64,000 bases of DNA, taken from assembly GCA_029851415.1 (NCBI GenBank), contig CM056744.1, forward strand, positions 11,291,268 through 11,355,267. The letters run 5' to 3'. Shown here one piece after another: positions 35,155 to 46,755 of the stretch. Numbering within the stretch: position 1 is the first letter of the stretch; each line of letters starts with the position of its first letter. The notes beneath the pieces were generated by a model. It was not told the origin of the DNA. It worked only from the letters and a program-made list of their open reading frames with translations, and made no database searches. Origin of the DNA: Eretmocerus hayati (taxonomy: Eukaryota > Arthropoda > Insecta > Hymenoptera > Aphelinidae). The position numbers were made by a program, and so were the translations under genes.

Positions 35155-38100
35155 TTATTCGCAACTGCCAAAAGATAACCTTCTGAAGCTGTAATTAGCT
35201 CTAAATATCTCTCGGAGATTGGATATAGCATAGCAAATCACCGCCGATGGTACTTTTTCTTCCTTTGAAGCCTTTGATATGTACTCTGATAAGTACTTCA
35301 CAGTCTTCGGATCGAACTTAAATTTTTTCTCTCGGAGTGCTACCTCGATCTTTGAACACAGTCTATAACAAGCTTTGTCTGAGGGCAATTTGGCACGAAA
35401 ATTTCCTTTCTGAAACCAAAACGATGAATTCAATTACTACGATATCCGATCATATCGATCGAGTGTCAAAAATTAATTAGATAGAATTCAATTACTAGCA
35501 AACGAGTTATGAACCGAGTTGACTAGAATTGAAGTGAACCAAATCGAAAGTCTTCTTGAGAAAAATTTAGAAAATCAGCCCAGACATTGAGTATGCAATT
35601 TAATGTTGAATAAGTGCGAAACTTCTCTCAACATGTTTCCCAAATATTGTTTCGGCGAAGAGAAGGAAATTCGGCATTGATTAGAAAATTCTGTTCAATT
35701 TACTTCGACTCTGGATGCCTTGATTGATCTCAAATGATTTTCACAAAAGTATAACTTACCCTTTGTGCAATTTCAAGTACTGGAGGCCAGTTCTCGCAAC
35801 ACGCTTGACAGCTACAGTCGAATTGATAATTACTCACGAATTCAGTTCGAGAAGTCTTGTCATCTTCGTAAAAATTGTCGTTGCTGTAGGTATCAAAAAT
35901 CTACAAGAATAAGGATAAATGTGTATCATTCAAAGCCATAGCACTGCTCTCGACTGCTCTGTTCCGTAGATCTACGGTGGCTCGCGCATATTTGGAGTAA
36001 AGTGGAAACCGATATGAAAGTAAAAGAAAATCATAGATAAACTTATGAGAGATCATAATCCACCAAGAAAACAGGGGGTCGCGTGCAAAAATCGCGAGTT
36101 AATTTGGTAGAAAAAATCCCTGTATACGTATTCTTATGGGCTAGAGATGAAACGAGAATACGCGCCAACTATAAATTGTCACAGTCGACAATGGAGCAAG
36201 AAATCGATGCTACTTTCCACGGCGCGTCTAATCACATGAAAAAAATGATGGGTTGTCGGCGTGGATTTTGAGTGAACTGTCCTCAAAGTAAGATTTGAGC
36301 TTTTTGTGTGAGTTTACTCGGAACGCAAAAGGCCTCACTCGCGGGCGCCCACGCTTGATACGGCACCAGACGCGCGAGCCACCTAAACAGATACGAAACA
36401 TATGTGGCTCATCGTTTCCTTCCTGGTCTTCGGTGCATGGTCTGGCTGATCAGTATACTTTGGCAGATTCGAGCGCGCGTCCCTCGCGGATTTTTTCATC
36501 GATTTCTGATCAAATAGTAGGTACTAGAACCTTGACCAAAACTCATCTTTTTGCTTAGTTCCAGCCCAAGAAAAATTTCACGCACGCAAAAATTTTTTGT
36601 CATTTGAAATGAGGCTCCTTCCAGCATTTTTTGAAAGCTCGCTAAATTTACTGTTAGGCATGCCGCCGCATCGAGGTTTTCGCAAGTGCGTTCACTTCGG
36701 CTCGACGTTAGTTTTGAAAACAGTTGTACAAAAATCTCAAACCCGAATGTATTTACTCCTTGTATTGATATGTGAGGTGAGACCACTAATTTCCGAAGTC
36801 AGTCTACTACCGGTCTAAATCCGTTGCTACCATAGGACGGATGGCATTTCAACCCGTCTCAATAATTATCACCTACCAAAATTAGCTGATTTCTTGTTAT
36901 AGAGAAAAGTACAATTTTCGCTTTTTTGAACAGGTTTTGAAAGGTTCCTCAGGTGATCAAATGATAGGTATTTGAGTCACCTTCCAAATTAAAAATTCAA
37001 ATCGGCGGAGGCAGTCCAAACGTCTGTACAAATGAGGATTCTCATAGGTGCATCACCATTCGGAAATTTTTGTGGAAACGTTGTTGAATTGAAGTGGACG
37101 TAATAACGAATAAATTCAAAAAGTTTAGATGGGTACAAATCAGTATTCATGTCTCTGTGGTATTAGATGATGCTCTTCATGCCTTGGAGAAAAGGGGAAA
37201 AATCAATAATTCTGAGCATACCTGATCATTTTTCTTGATGGGAAGTACGCACAAAATTACAATCCTTTGACCACAGACAAAAAATCTCCTTGCGTTGGGC
37301 CAACAACTGTGGTTGAACAGAGATCCCCATGAACAGATACCCCATCCAATCGAAGGATCGAAGTTTTCGGGAGCAGGATATGACTCGTGATCTGGATAAT
37401 CGAGTGCACAATACTTCGACGAATAGAACGAATGACATCGATATTAATTCATTAAAATGAATATCAGATGGTTAATACAACCCATATTGAGAGACAACTT
37501 ACTTCGTGATAGTTGAACAGGATAATCTGCATTAGTTTAAGAATCAGAGAGCCTACAAAGACAGCTAGATCATTATACATCAAATCCTGAACGTCTTTGA
37601 GTTTCTGATCCTCACCAAGCATTGACGTGTGCTTAGCTATAAGAAATAAGGCTCTGCATGCATTTAATGCCATGGCTTTCAAGGTTGGCTCGTGAGCCAT
37701 GGTACCTGACAATGAATAAATACTACTAAAAGTATTGCCTGAAAATTTTCCATCCTGGAAAAATCCTTTGAGACGAGGATCTGTAGGGACATAATCAATG
37801 AATGAGTAAACGATTTGGTGCATTGCCGATAATTCGCAGGATCCGGTATTTACCATCTGTTTGGTCTACGTTCTTTAGATTAGATCTCAATTTTTCTATA
37901 CTTCCTGCTTCTTTTATGCCTTTTATCAATGACCTTATTGAAATGTGAAAGATTCCAAAAAGATCACTATAAATCATTGACCAATCAGCCAAGTCTGCTG
38001 ATCCTACAAACTTACATTCTACATCATGAAACTCTGCCCATGACTTTTCCTTACAATCCTGAGAGCAAAACATTGCCCAATCACAATGTTCACATGGTAT

Positions 38101-38874
38101 ACCTGCCCATGCTGTTTTCAAACAATAGTAACAATTCGTGTAGTATTTATCACGACTGAGTACTGCTGCATACATCTTTTCAACCATGATGATATCTCCT
38201 GGTTGAAAATCACGGTTAGCTATGAGCTTCCTGCCATATTTTTTATCATAATCTATATGGACTGAATCGGTTGGAAATTCAGCCTCTTTCGCGGCTAATT
38301 CGCTCTGCAGAAGTATTTTGGAATTGGATTCCTTTCCGACCTCCACAGATCTAGATTTTCCAGTTATACTGAGATCAGCAGCCTGAGATACTATCTGAGA
38401 CATGGATTTTTTCTGAGCATCTTTGTCGTCCATATTTTCTAGTAATTCTTGTGCTTCTTTCAATAATTTTGAATCTTTGTATTTACCCAATTCTTTCAAA
38501 CCTTGTACCTTCCGACAAAGCAACTTGATTTTCAAATGTTCAGATTTCGTGATAGCAAGTGCTCTATCAATATCCAGGATACTGTCTTCGTATCTCTTGA
38601 TGTGCAATAAAAAAGCAGATCTGTTTCCATATCCCAAAGCTAATTCCTCGGACTGATTGAGTGCAACTGCTATGCTTTTACTGTAGTATTTGAATATTTG
38701 TACATGCACAGATTCATCGTGGACTTTGGATCTGAATAAGGCGTTTCCTCGATCTCTAGCTGCTTTAGACTCTGTGTGACTTTTGGGTGTTTCTCGGGTC
38801 ATTAGAGATGGAGGACTAATCAAATCTCTTTCTTCCATCAAAGTTAAGATTATTAACATTCTCTCGAGCTCCAT
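35155..38874 (-). CDS. Smyd4: SMYD4-like TPR-MYND-SET protein lysine methyltransferase, 5 exons
   Basis: Exons on the minus strand: 38874-37854, 37780-37503, 37413-37222, 35900-35760 and 35409-35155. All junctions are in phase, giving 628 aa. Domains in order: TPR-like helices (ARDRGNALFRSK; ALGYGNRSAFLLHIKRYEDS), N-terminal SET half (GRKLIANRDFQPGD), MYND zinc finger (CYYC..., CEHC, CSQDC, HDVEC), linker, SET core GICSWGSLFNHSCWPNARRF with the NHSCxPN cofactor motif, and post-SET cysteines (FDCSCQACCENW). An N-terminal TPR plus split SET/MYND is the SMYD4 class. These are S-adenosylmethionine-dependent, presumed protein-lysine methylating proteins. Start is set at the first Met after the acceptor at 38882-38883; an upstream exon could extend it. 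Introns 1 and 2 are only 73 and 89 bp. No disabling change was seen. Parts are duplicated at 44.8-45.1 kb and 63.8-64.0 kb. Confidence 0.88.
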
Positions 38875-39205
38875 AACTGATCTGAAACAGATCTGAATAT
38901 GCATTATGAGAAAATAATTATGGTGCAATTTGACATAATGAATATCATCGTCTTGAAGTCTGAAATCATTGTGAATCTCCATTTCTATGTTCAACAAACT
39001 AATCAATAACATCACTGTATAATTCGTGACAGGTTTGTGACGCTGTTTGAAAGAAAATTCCAATCAGCTCAGTAAGCTTTCCGTTCAACCAATGAGTAAA
39101 GGAAAAATTCAACCAATTAGTGTGCATTCGTGCTTGAATTGTTCACTATTTGGTGGAATATTCAAGCAAAAATGGTTGAGTTCATAGCCAAATATTGAGT
39201 TTTGG

Positions 39206-39363
39206 AACACGTATTCATCTCGTTGACAACCGTCCACGGGATTAATGTGAAATTTTTGTGGAGTTTTAGGATATCATATGCTCATAGGAACTATATCGCA
39301 TTTTTCGAGAAAATTTGTATGCGTTCGAGAAACGCGTGGATTTTAATGTTGATCGTATATCTA
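39206..39363. repeat. SMYD4 upstream segment duplicated at 46590-46755
   Basis: The two segments align over their whole length and are identical by eye for about 50 bp ending near 39363 (GAGAAACGCGTGGATTTTAA inside). With the exon copy at 44838-45085, this shows that the 5' end and flank of the SMYD4-like gene were duplicated together. Confidence 0.8.
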
Positions 39364-40477
39364 TGAATACGACTTCGAGAGACAAGATAGACAAATGACC
39401 AATAATCATAAACCTCTTTTATACGATCGATCTATAATGAATATAAAATTCATAACTTTGATAGTTATAACCGAGTCAAACTTTCTCGAAAATCTTAATG
39501 GCACCCAAAAGAGTTACGTGGCAATTAACCTTTACTTAATTGTATCTCAACTAGTAATACCAAAAATGGTTGATTGGAGAAAGTGATTAGTTAAAGCAAT
39601 GGGTAATTGGAGAAAGCAAGTGCTGAATGTCTTGAATTAGTGTCCGTCAAAGTGCTCACATCGCAGTACTCTCGTACAGCTTGGGATGGGGAATAATGTA
39701 AGCATGACTGATTACAGTTCAATGAAATATCCAGGATTTTTTGATAACAAAATGCATACGTCTCCGGGACTTCATATATCGTATCATGGTAACGGAGTGA
39801 AACTATTTTAGGTAGTTTTCAAGGCCCACGAGGCCAAAAAATTTGATGTCTGACTTATTACTAGGAGGCTTGGGCCACCAAAAAAATGCTCAAAATGTAT
39901 TTCAAAGTGTATTTTCGGAATAATTGCCGCATATTTGACGGGTCTATTTTTGGGTTATTGCAATTAATTTGCCTTCAATGTATGAATAAGAACAAAGAAG
40001 ATGCGCTATTGTGAGCTCAAAAAAGATATCTTTATTCTACCTTGTGAGCATTCTCAAATTTAATGCGAAATCAGGTAGATTTTTCTGATAGCAACTCGAA
40101 AATCAGCTCGTCACTTGTTCAGAACGCATCCTAGCCCTCTGAAACCACTGCCATCGTGTTCAGTAGATCAAAATATGTAGGAATCTGTAGGATACACCAC
40201 ACCGATGTGTGACCACAGTTATCAATCTACGATTTTAGCAGAAAAAACACTATAAACGCTGTTGTTTTGAAAATTGGATTTTGTCGACTTAAAAAGAACC
40301 TGACAACTGGGGGCAAATTGGACTACGGGATCGGTTCCTACGTCAAAATATACCTAAAGAAATCATGTTTTGGTAAACGTGCCATTCTGACCCCAAACTT
40401 TTGTTGACCCTAGCCCGCCAGCTGGGTATAATGTAGGCTCCGGCATGCACTAAAGGCTGCATGGATGTACCAAACGT
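39364..40477. other. No gene seen
   Basis: Intergenic AT-rich sequence. A short ORF at 39395-39586 has no family resemblance. No repeat structure was recognised. Confidence 0.35.
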
Positions 40478-41263
40478 ACAGTACCGTTCAGAATTTCTCG
40501 ATGGGTTAACCCTCAAGTACCCTGACTTGCAACAGCGATGAGTCGATTTCTATGCGTTGTACGAAAATTTTCAGAGAAGCATTCTAAAGATGAAAAAAAA
40601 ACTGACTTTCAATGGGTTCGGATGATTTTTATCGAATATTTTTGAAGGTCCTACACGCTGGTGAAAAAATGGAAAGTTTAAGATTTTTTTACTTTCATTG
40701 AGACACCTGCAGTTTTATTGCAGATGAAGATACGGAAATTCTGAAAAGAGCAACATGTAGGGCGGGAAAATGCTACATGGAGCTGATTTTTGATTATTTT
40801 TTACTTCCCGTGTATGGAGACGTGCGAGCCGTCCAAAGCCCCAAAATAATGATTTTTCACCGTTTTCTGTGCCGATTTCGGTGATGAACAATCATTTTGG
40901 GTGTCTAGACAGCTCGTACGTTCTCACACGCAGGACATAAAAAATAATCAAACAATAGCATCATATAGCATCTTTTCCGCTCTACAAGATGCTTTTTTCA
41001 GAATTGCCGCACCTTTATCTGCATTAAAACTGCAGGTGTCTCAATGAAAGTAAAAAAATCTTAGACTTTCTATTTTTTCACCAGCGTGTAGGACTTTCAA
41101 AAATATTCGATAAAAATCATCCAAACCCATTGAAAGTCAGTTTTTTTTTATCTTTAGAATGCTTCTCTGAAAATTTTCGTCCGACGCATAGAAATCGACT
41201 TATCGCTGTTGCAAGCCAGGGTACTTGCGGGCTCACCCATCGATAACTTTTAAACGGTACTGT
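40478..41263. mobile_element. Foldback element, arms of about 370 bp
   Basis: The left arm begins ACAGTACCGTT and the right arm ends AACGGTACTGT. Between them, CTCGATGGGTT, GCGATGAGTCGATTTCTATG, GAGAAGCATTCTAAAGATG and TGAGACACCTGCAGTTTTA are each matched inverted. The arms are about 90% alike by eye and the centre (about 40860-40880) is short. No ORF of note. Confidence 0.8.
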
Positions 41264-41357
41264 AGTTCGGCGTAGTATTTTGGATCCGAATCCGTCGGTA
41301 TTTTTGTGTGCGAAGTTGAGGCTACCTTGAAAAATTGAGTTTTAATCCCAAAAGTCA

Positions 41358-41680
41358 CGTATTTCATGCTCTGGGTAGGCTCATAGATATTTCAAGAATG
41401 GAAACTCCTGCTCGAGTGAAACCATACTTGAAGAAAAATCTATCTGATCTACGAACTTAGGCCTCATGGACACAAGGGTGTTGATGCGCTGGAATGCTTA
41501 ATGTATCCATGAAGAACGTGTTTCATGTGTTCTGTAGGCTCACGTATTTTAAGGATCAAAACCTCTACCTGAGTGGAATTATACTTAGAATAATACCTTG
41601 CCGAAAGTTTTGGGTCCTGATTTAGAGTCTGACATTCCGTCCTAATATAAGAGTCTAATTCAGAATCAAACATTTTTACC
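41358..41680. repeat. Two diverged tandem copies, about 160-bp unit
   Basis: CGTATTTCATGCTCTGGGTA (41358) and its relative CGTGTTTCATGTGTTCTGTA (41518) head two similar segments. They lie just downstream (minus sense) of the last transporter exon found. Confidence 0.5.
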
Positions 41681-41701
41681 AGGGATAATCCAATTACTCA
41701 C

Positions 41702-42739
41702 ATCGTTGGACTCCTTGTCTTCGTCAGAATTTTTGTCGTCTTGAGATGCTTCATTATTCTTTTGAGATGCCCGACCGACTATACCTGGAGCAAACAATCC
41801 AACGACCAATCTCAAGAATATGCCAGTGAAACATAAAACGGACAGTGCCTTCCTTATGTGTGATTGTTTTGTGAAATTAATCAGGAGAATAAGCGTTTGT
41901 GTCACCAATTCTAGTATCCAGAACCCAATTAAAGCAGGACTGTGGTGCCGAGGAGCTGGTCCAGATAACAATGTGTTTCTTTCCATGCGAACCAGAACGA
42001 TTGAAAAGTAATAGGTTGATGCTGATATGAAGGCCAAGTTAATCTATGGAAAATACAAGAGATGTAATTGGATTGGGTAAGGATCCTTGAGCATCAGTTG
42101 ATGAGTAAGCGTACTACAATTCAATCAGGTAAACTGAATCACGGCACTTCTTACTTCAAATTGAGCTCAAAATTTCGAATTAGGGTTGATGCCACGGTGA
42201 GAAAATTAATCACTAAGAGTTTGAAAAGTTTTGAACTTTTAATGATGAGTCTTATCTTTTTTGAGATTTTTCTCAAGATTCTGACGTCACATATCGTCTA
42301 GGTCAGTTTACCAAAGTAAAGCTCTTTAATTTGATGAAACCATTTTCCCTGGATTTTCTGTAAAAATTTGGTTACTGATCTGAATAACAGAGCATCATAT
42401 TATTACCTGTTGTTGACGAGTTGACGCATCAGTTATGTATAAGTAGTTGATAAAGCATTCGAAGATCTTCAGAAGAGGTGAAAGGTGCAGCAATGTCCAT
42501 TGTAAATTGTATAGTTTGCTATTTGGCAGTGTTCTAATATCGATTCTTGTACCGTAGCATACATACTTCCATGATTTTACTGAGCCAAAGATTAATAAGT
42601 AAAGTGGAGCTAGGTACAGGCTTGTCACTCTGATCCAGCTTTGAATGATTTTTTCCTGGTTTTCGATCGGAGCAAATACTCCCTCGCGGATCCAATTTTC
42701 ATTCAAAACCTTTTCTGGTGAATCAATGTCGATATCCAT
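41702..42739 (-). CDS. ABCC-type transporter N-terminal membrane domain (TMD0), partial
   Basis: Two exons on the minus strand, 42739-42407 and 42043-41702, both phase 0, give 225 aa starting MDIDIDSPEKVLNENWIREG. Exon 1 has two hydrophobic spans (SLYLAPLYLLIFGSV; LQWTLLHLSPLLKIFECFI). Exon 2 has three more (LAFISASTYYFSIVL; LIGFWILELVTQTLILLI; ALSVLCFTGIFLRLVVGLFA), an RHHSPALIGF loop and an acidic tail. Five spans ending in GLFAPG followed by an acidic linker resemble the TMD0 of ABCC/MRP transporters, ABCC10/MRP7 best by eye. Exon 2 ends at a good donor (GTGAGT, 41701), but no further transporter exon is visible before the same-strand SMYD4 gene starts at 38.9 kb. Either the rest lies beyond a very large intron or this is a truncated duplicate. 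Family call moderate. Confidence 0.55.
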
Positions 42740-43117
42740 GGTCTATTTCCCTCTCAATCTTTTACGATCATCCAATGTTTTCTACTGCTGAAAAAAAAAA
42801 ATCAAAATGATTACAAAATCTGTCTTGGAAGTAATTTCCATCATTTGATCTTTACCTCGATCTGCACTCAAGATGATCCCGCAAGATTTTGAAAATATTT
42901 TGACGTAGGCGAACAACGTAGATTGACGCGCATTTTCTAATTCAAGACGGGTTTATCCGTTTTTGAAATCGCACAATTTTTTGAAAGATACCTTTTATTG
43001 TGCAAGAGTCGTGAAAAACTTTCGATCCAAGATGAATAAAAATAAAAGTGAATCAACCTAAATCAGTCAATTTGCATCGTGTGAATATTATCATCTTAGA
43101 ATTCATCTACTCGTTAG
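42740..43117. promoter_or_regulatory. Divergent upstream region between transporter and small plus-strand exon
   Basis: This gap of about 380 bp separates the minus-strand start codon at 42739 from a plus-strand ATG at 43118, so it would hold both promoters if both genes are real. No TATA box or other core element was assigned. Confidence 0.3.
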
Positions 43118-43219
43118 ATGGCCCATTTCGAGAAAGTCCCAAGTACACCAAAATTAAGAAAACTCAATTTTATAAAAAATATGGATGAAAAAAATAAGCA
43201 TATGTTTCCTGTGGGAGAG
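43118..43219 (+). CDS. Possible first coding exon of an unrecognised gene
   Basis: ATG opens a 34-codon stretch (MAHFEKVPSTPKLRKLNF...) that ends at a strong donor GAG|GTATGT at 43220. The short basic, hydrophilic N-terminus, clean donor and divergent placement suggest a first exon. No following exon could be identified to the right, so the call is weak. Confidence 0.3.
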
Positions 43220-43279
43220 GTATGTACATTCTGTATCTGGTCGTGTGTAGGTGATTTCTGTCCGAGGTTCCGTTTGAAG

Positions 43280-43324
43280 ACCGAGCTAATACTTATCCAT
43301 TCCAGGGATAAGTATTAGCTCGGT
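43280..43324. repeat. Perfect 19-bp inverted repeat with 7-base loop
   Basis: ACCGAGCTAATACTTATCC at 43280-43298 is exactly complemented at 43306-43324. It would form a stable hairpin in DNA or RNA. It lies 60 bp after the donor at 43220. Confidence 0.9.
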
Positions 43325-44837
43325 ATGTATGAAAATGCCAATTTCGCAATCCAATACTATCTGTGTAATCGATTTGCATTGTTGAAAAAATATTCCGGAG
43401 GACATCTGTTTCAATAATTTTTTCCGAAGTTTTTTCACGGAATTGGTGAATTTCGTCATTTATAAAAGTGCACGATAGCAGTAAAAGATAAATATGGAAG
43501 AAGTATGTGAATGATTTTAGGAGAAAAAAGTTTACATAGTCGCTCGGAATCGAATATAACAATCATAGGTATGTCGGTATACATTACCAGAAAGCTCACA
43601 GACAAATTGAAAAGCTCAATAACGCAGTCGCTAAGTCCGACATAAGACTTCCTATAATAATGAATGAATACCTATGAAAATTCAATATCCGTGCAAATTT
43701 GTCTTTTATTCATTTATAAAATCGCGATGAACATTTTTTTTCTGGTTTTGTCATGTTACAAACTTTTCATAAAAAAGACACCTGTGCTGCAATTCCATGG
43801 GTTTCAAGAAGGAGTCATCAACATTGTGAATTTTGAGATTGAAGACAATTTGTTTCTAGGAGAACGTGTATGTATGTATGTGTATGTGTGTGTACGTTGG
43901 CATTCCGGTGGGACACCTGATGGGGGACCCCTCCTGATACATCAGCTATCAACGGAGTTTTTTTGCGCAATGCGCGAGTATTCAGGATTTCTTTGTTTTC
44001 AGACAAATTTGAGTTTTCAGAATTTTGTGGTGTAATTTCTGTGCGTGTTGTTTGTCGTGTAAGTCGCAATGCATAGGATTATCATTTCGACCGTGAACAC
44101 TACTCGAAGAATCCCCCCCCCCCCCTCCCATTCAATATTCAATCGAAGTTGTTGACCGGCCTGCACTGTGAGCTTGATCTATGGTGGCGCATGGCACAAT
44201 AGAGCATCAACTTACCTACGGTTGCTACTGATAGGTAGCTTGGAGTTTGAGTTCCACGTGGACTGTGGAGCTCGCCGGCCAGTGATTATGTATTTCATTT
44301 GTTGCTTTTTATGAATTAACGCCTACTCTGAGAACTTTGTACATACTTATAGCAGAATAATTCTAAATTCAGCTAATATAACTATTTACACCAAGGAATT
44401 ATTACTCTTTGCATTATCACATCGGGTAATGACATATAGTGAATGTTTACAATGCAGTGATATGTCACACACAATGATCTACACTAAGCTTCAGAAGCGA
44501 CTGAAGAGGGATTGAACGGAGTCTCTATATAGCTCCACGAGGCAGTATTAGTCCCCAACCAACTTCACTCACTTCGAAGTATGCTACAGCATATTTATCA
44601 TGCGAGTAAGACTTTTGGATCAGAATTTGACAAGAAATTGATTTTTGAATTACAATTCATTTCGGATTGGGAGACTAATATTTTCGGAATAATATCAGAG
44701 ATGCATTCGATCGTTTATTCAAGATGATTCAAATCAATTCCAAATTATCACAGAAGTTTGACCCCCCGATCCGAAATGAACCGACATTCAAAAATCAATC
44801 TTAGGTCAAACGCTGTCTTGCAAGAACCACTATTTCA
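43325..44837. other. No gene seen
   Basis: Contains a tract of about 16 C residues near 44117 and GTATGTATGTGT-type simple sequence near 43868-43895. A minus-strand ORF at 43293-43562 starts with a hydrophobic stretch but has no in-frame ATG at its start and no family match. Confidence 0.35.
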
Positions 44838-45085
44838 TCACTGGACTTTCGATCTGAATAATGCATTTCCTAGGTCTCTGGCTGGTTTAGATGCTGAAGG
44901 ATCTTTGAGTGTTTCTCGGGCTTTGGTGGATAGTAGACTTATAAAATCTCTTTCTTCCATCAAAGTTCCGATTATCAACATTTTCTCGAGCTCCATAACC
45001 GATCTGAAACAGATCTGAATACGCATGAGGAGAAAATAGTTACGGTGCTATTAAACATAATGAATACCATTGTCTCGAAGTCTCG
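44838..45085 (-). pseudogene. Broken duplicate of the SMYD4-like first exon
   Basis: The minus strand repeats the 38750-38970 region, including the acceptor TTTCAG and the frame MELEKMLI...FRSKVQ, with about 85% nucleotide identity by eye. Homology stops at a frameshift and stop right after FRSKV, where the parent continues HDESV. Upstream flank similarity runs to about 45085 and resumes at 46590 after two inserted foldbacks. Only the first 50 or so residues are present, so it cannot encode a working enzyme. Confidence 0.8.
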
Positions 45086-45187
45086 AAGCTTTGTAATTCT
45101 TCTTTTTTTGAAGACAAAAACAGCTGATTTGCGAGTCAAAGGTGTTTTTATTCCAAGACAACGTTTCGATGGTTGATTTACTACGAT

Positions 45188-45363
45188 CCTGTTCATATTG
45201 GCATCGAATGACGAATCTCATGTATTGTCTACGCACCGGTTCGCAGGAGAAGCGAAAGCGGTTCGCAGGCGGGGCACAAAAGCAACGTAGGAGCGCAGAG
45301 ACTTGCGTTTTTCTTGCGAACCGGTGCGAAGAAAATACATGAGATTCGATGCCAATATGAACA
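45188..45363. mobile_element. Small MITE with arms of about 65 bp
   Basis: CCTGTTCATATTGGCATCGA (45188) and its complement (ending 45363) flank ATCTCATGTATT and GCACCGGTTCGCA with complements. The centre is GC-rich with repeated GGTTCGCAGG-type motifs. A GGATCGCAGGATCGCAGGAT simple repeat follows at once. Confidence 0.75.
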
Positions 45364-45922
45364 CGCCTGCGATTCACAGGATCGCAGGATCGCAGGATTG
45401 TGGCGTTGAAGGACGATCACCACATAGTTATCATTTTAGGTTTTCTTGTCTTTATATTTACATTGATTATTATAATTACTTATCAATTGAAATTCAATTC
45501 TACTTATCATTGTAATGATGATTATCACTGGCTGAGATGATAATACTGATGTCAATCGTCGAATTTGATGAAAGTCGAACATCCGTAGCCGAGCCGCTTG
45601 ATCTCGCATTATCTGCATATAGAGCCATTTTATTATTATTCAGTGCAATATCTGAAAATTTTTTTTCTTTTTTCATTGCAAGTGAGGATACGATCGAATG
45701 GTTTTTTTTTGAGGGCGAACTCGTTCCCTGATGTGGAAAATGTCAAGTCGTATGTGCGCTCAATCTACAATGTGCTACAAAGATCCAGCCGCATCCCACC
45801 AAAAAACTCATGAATCTTGAATTTCTTAGATTTGCTTTTGGGAAAGAACTTGACGCCGTGAATTGATTTGAGAATATCATAAGTGATTTTGGTAGATTTT
45901 TTCGTCCTTGATGGTTAATATA

Positions 45923-46400
45923 CAAGTTGAATATTTGGTCTCGTTGATCTTGAAGGACGGCGGGGAACTAAATAAATTCCCAAAATTTCATGATGGAAAT
46001 TTTATTGCTACGTTTCGTCCACTAGGTTTCGTGGACCTCATCAGGCTCCAGGTTTGTTATTCTTTAGATCGTCATAATATTTTTGAACGATCTTATAATA
46101 GAGCACAGACATAATGTCTAGCTCCAGTCAATACAAGTAAATAGAGATTTTTCTCTCTATTCTATTTTCTATCTACTCTATTTACTTATATTGACTGGAG
46201 CTAGACGTTATATCTGTGCTCTATTACAAGATCGTTCAAAAAATATCATGACGATCTAAAGAAGAAAAAACCTGAAGCCTGATGAGGTCCACAAAACTTA
46301 GTAGACGAAACGTAGCAATGAAATTTCCATCATGAAATTTTGGGAATTTATTTAGTTCCCCACCGTCCTTCAAGATCGACGAGACCAAATATTCAACTTG
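45923..46400. mobile_element. Foldback element, arms of about 230 bp, with hammerhead-like motif
   Basis: CAAGTTGAATATTTGGTCTC at 45923 and its complement ending 46400 begin two arms of about 230 bp that match at about 90% by eye and meet near 46160. Each arm carries a CTGATGA...GAAAC segment (see 46012-46044). The element sits inside the duplicated SMYD4 flank, so it inserted after that duplication or came with it. Confidence 0.8.
46012..46044 (-). ncRNA. Hammerhead-ribozyme-like core (incomplete)
   Basis: Read on the minus strand, CTGATGA (46044-46038) is followed by a six-pair stem GTCCAC/GTGGAC around an 8-base loop and then GAAAC (46016-46012). This is the conserved hammerhead core with a good stem II. 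The other arm has a plus-strand version at 46279-46311 with a stem II mismatch. Stem III and a cleavage triplet partner were not found nearby, so activity is doubtful. Penelope-like and other retroelements are known to carry hammerhead motifs. Confidence 0.4.
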
Positions 46401-46589
46401 ATTTGAGAATAAGTTGATATCTAGTAATCATCCGGGGCGAATGTTTTTGATTCAATTGTAGTGTAAGAAAATATGACATCTCGCTAAAACAACAATGGAG
46501 TTGCAACTTTCTTTAAAAAGACTATTCAAAACTATTGCAAAAAAATATACTGAGACTACATGATGGCTACAAATACATATCGAGGTCTT

Positions 46590-46755
46590 GAAGTACGTAT
46601 TATCCATCTCGTTGCCATAACTGTCCACAGGGTTAATGGGAAATTTTTCTGGAATTTTGAGGTATCATATTCTGATAGAACCTATATCAAATTTTTCAAA
46701 AAGTTTGTATGCGTTCGAGAAACGCGTGGATTTTAATGTTGATCGTATATCTATG
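46590..46755. repeat. Duplicate of the SMYD4 upstream segment (39206-39363)
   Basis: It aligns with 39206-39363 in direct orientation, with an identical stretch of about 50 bp at its right end. It is the distal part of the same duplication that produced the broken exon at 44838. Confidence 0.8.

Noticed and set aside
43293..43562. Minus-strand ORF with a signal-like hydrophobic stretch
   Set aside because: No in-frame ATG at its start, no splice-consistent neighbour, overlaps the 43280 hairpin.
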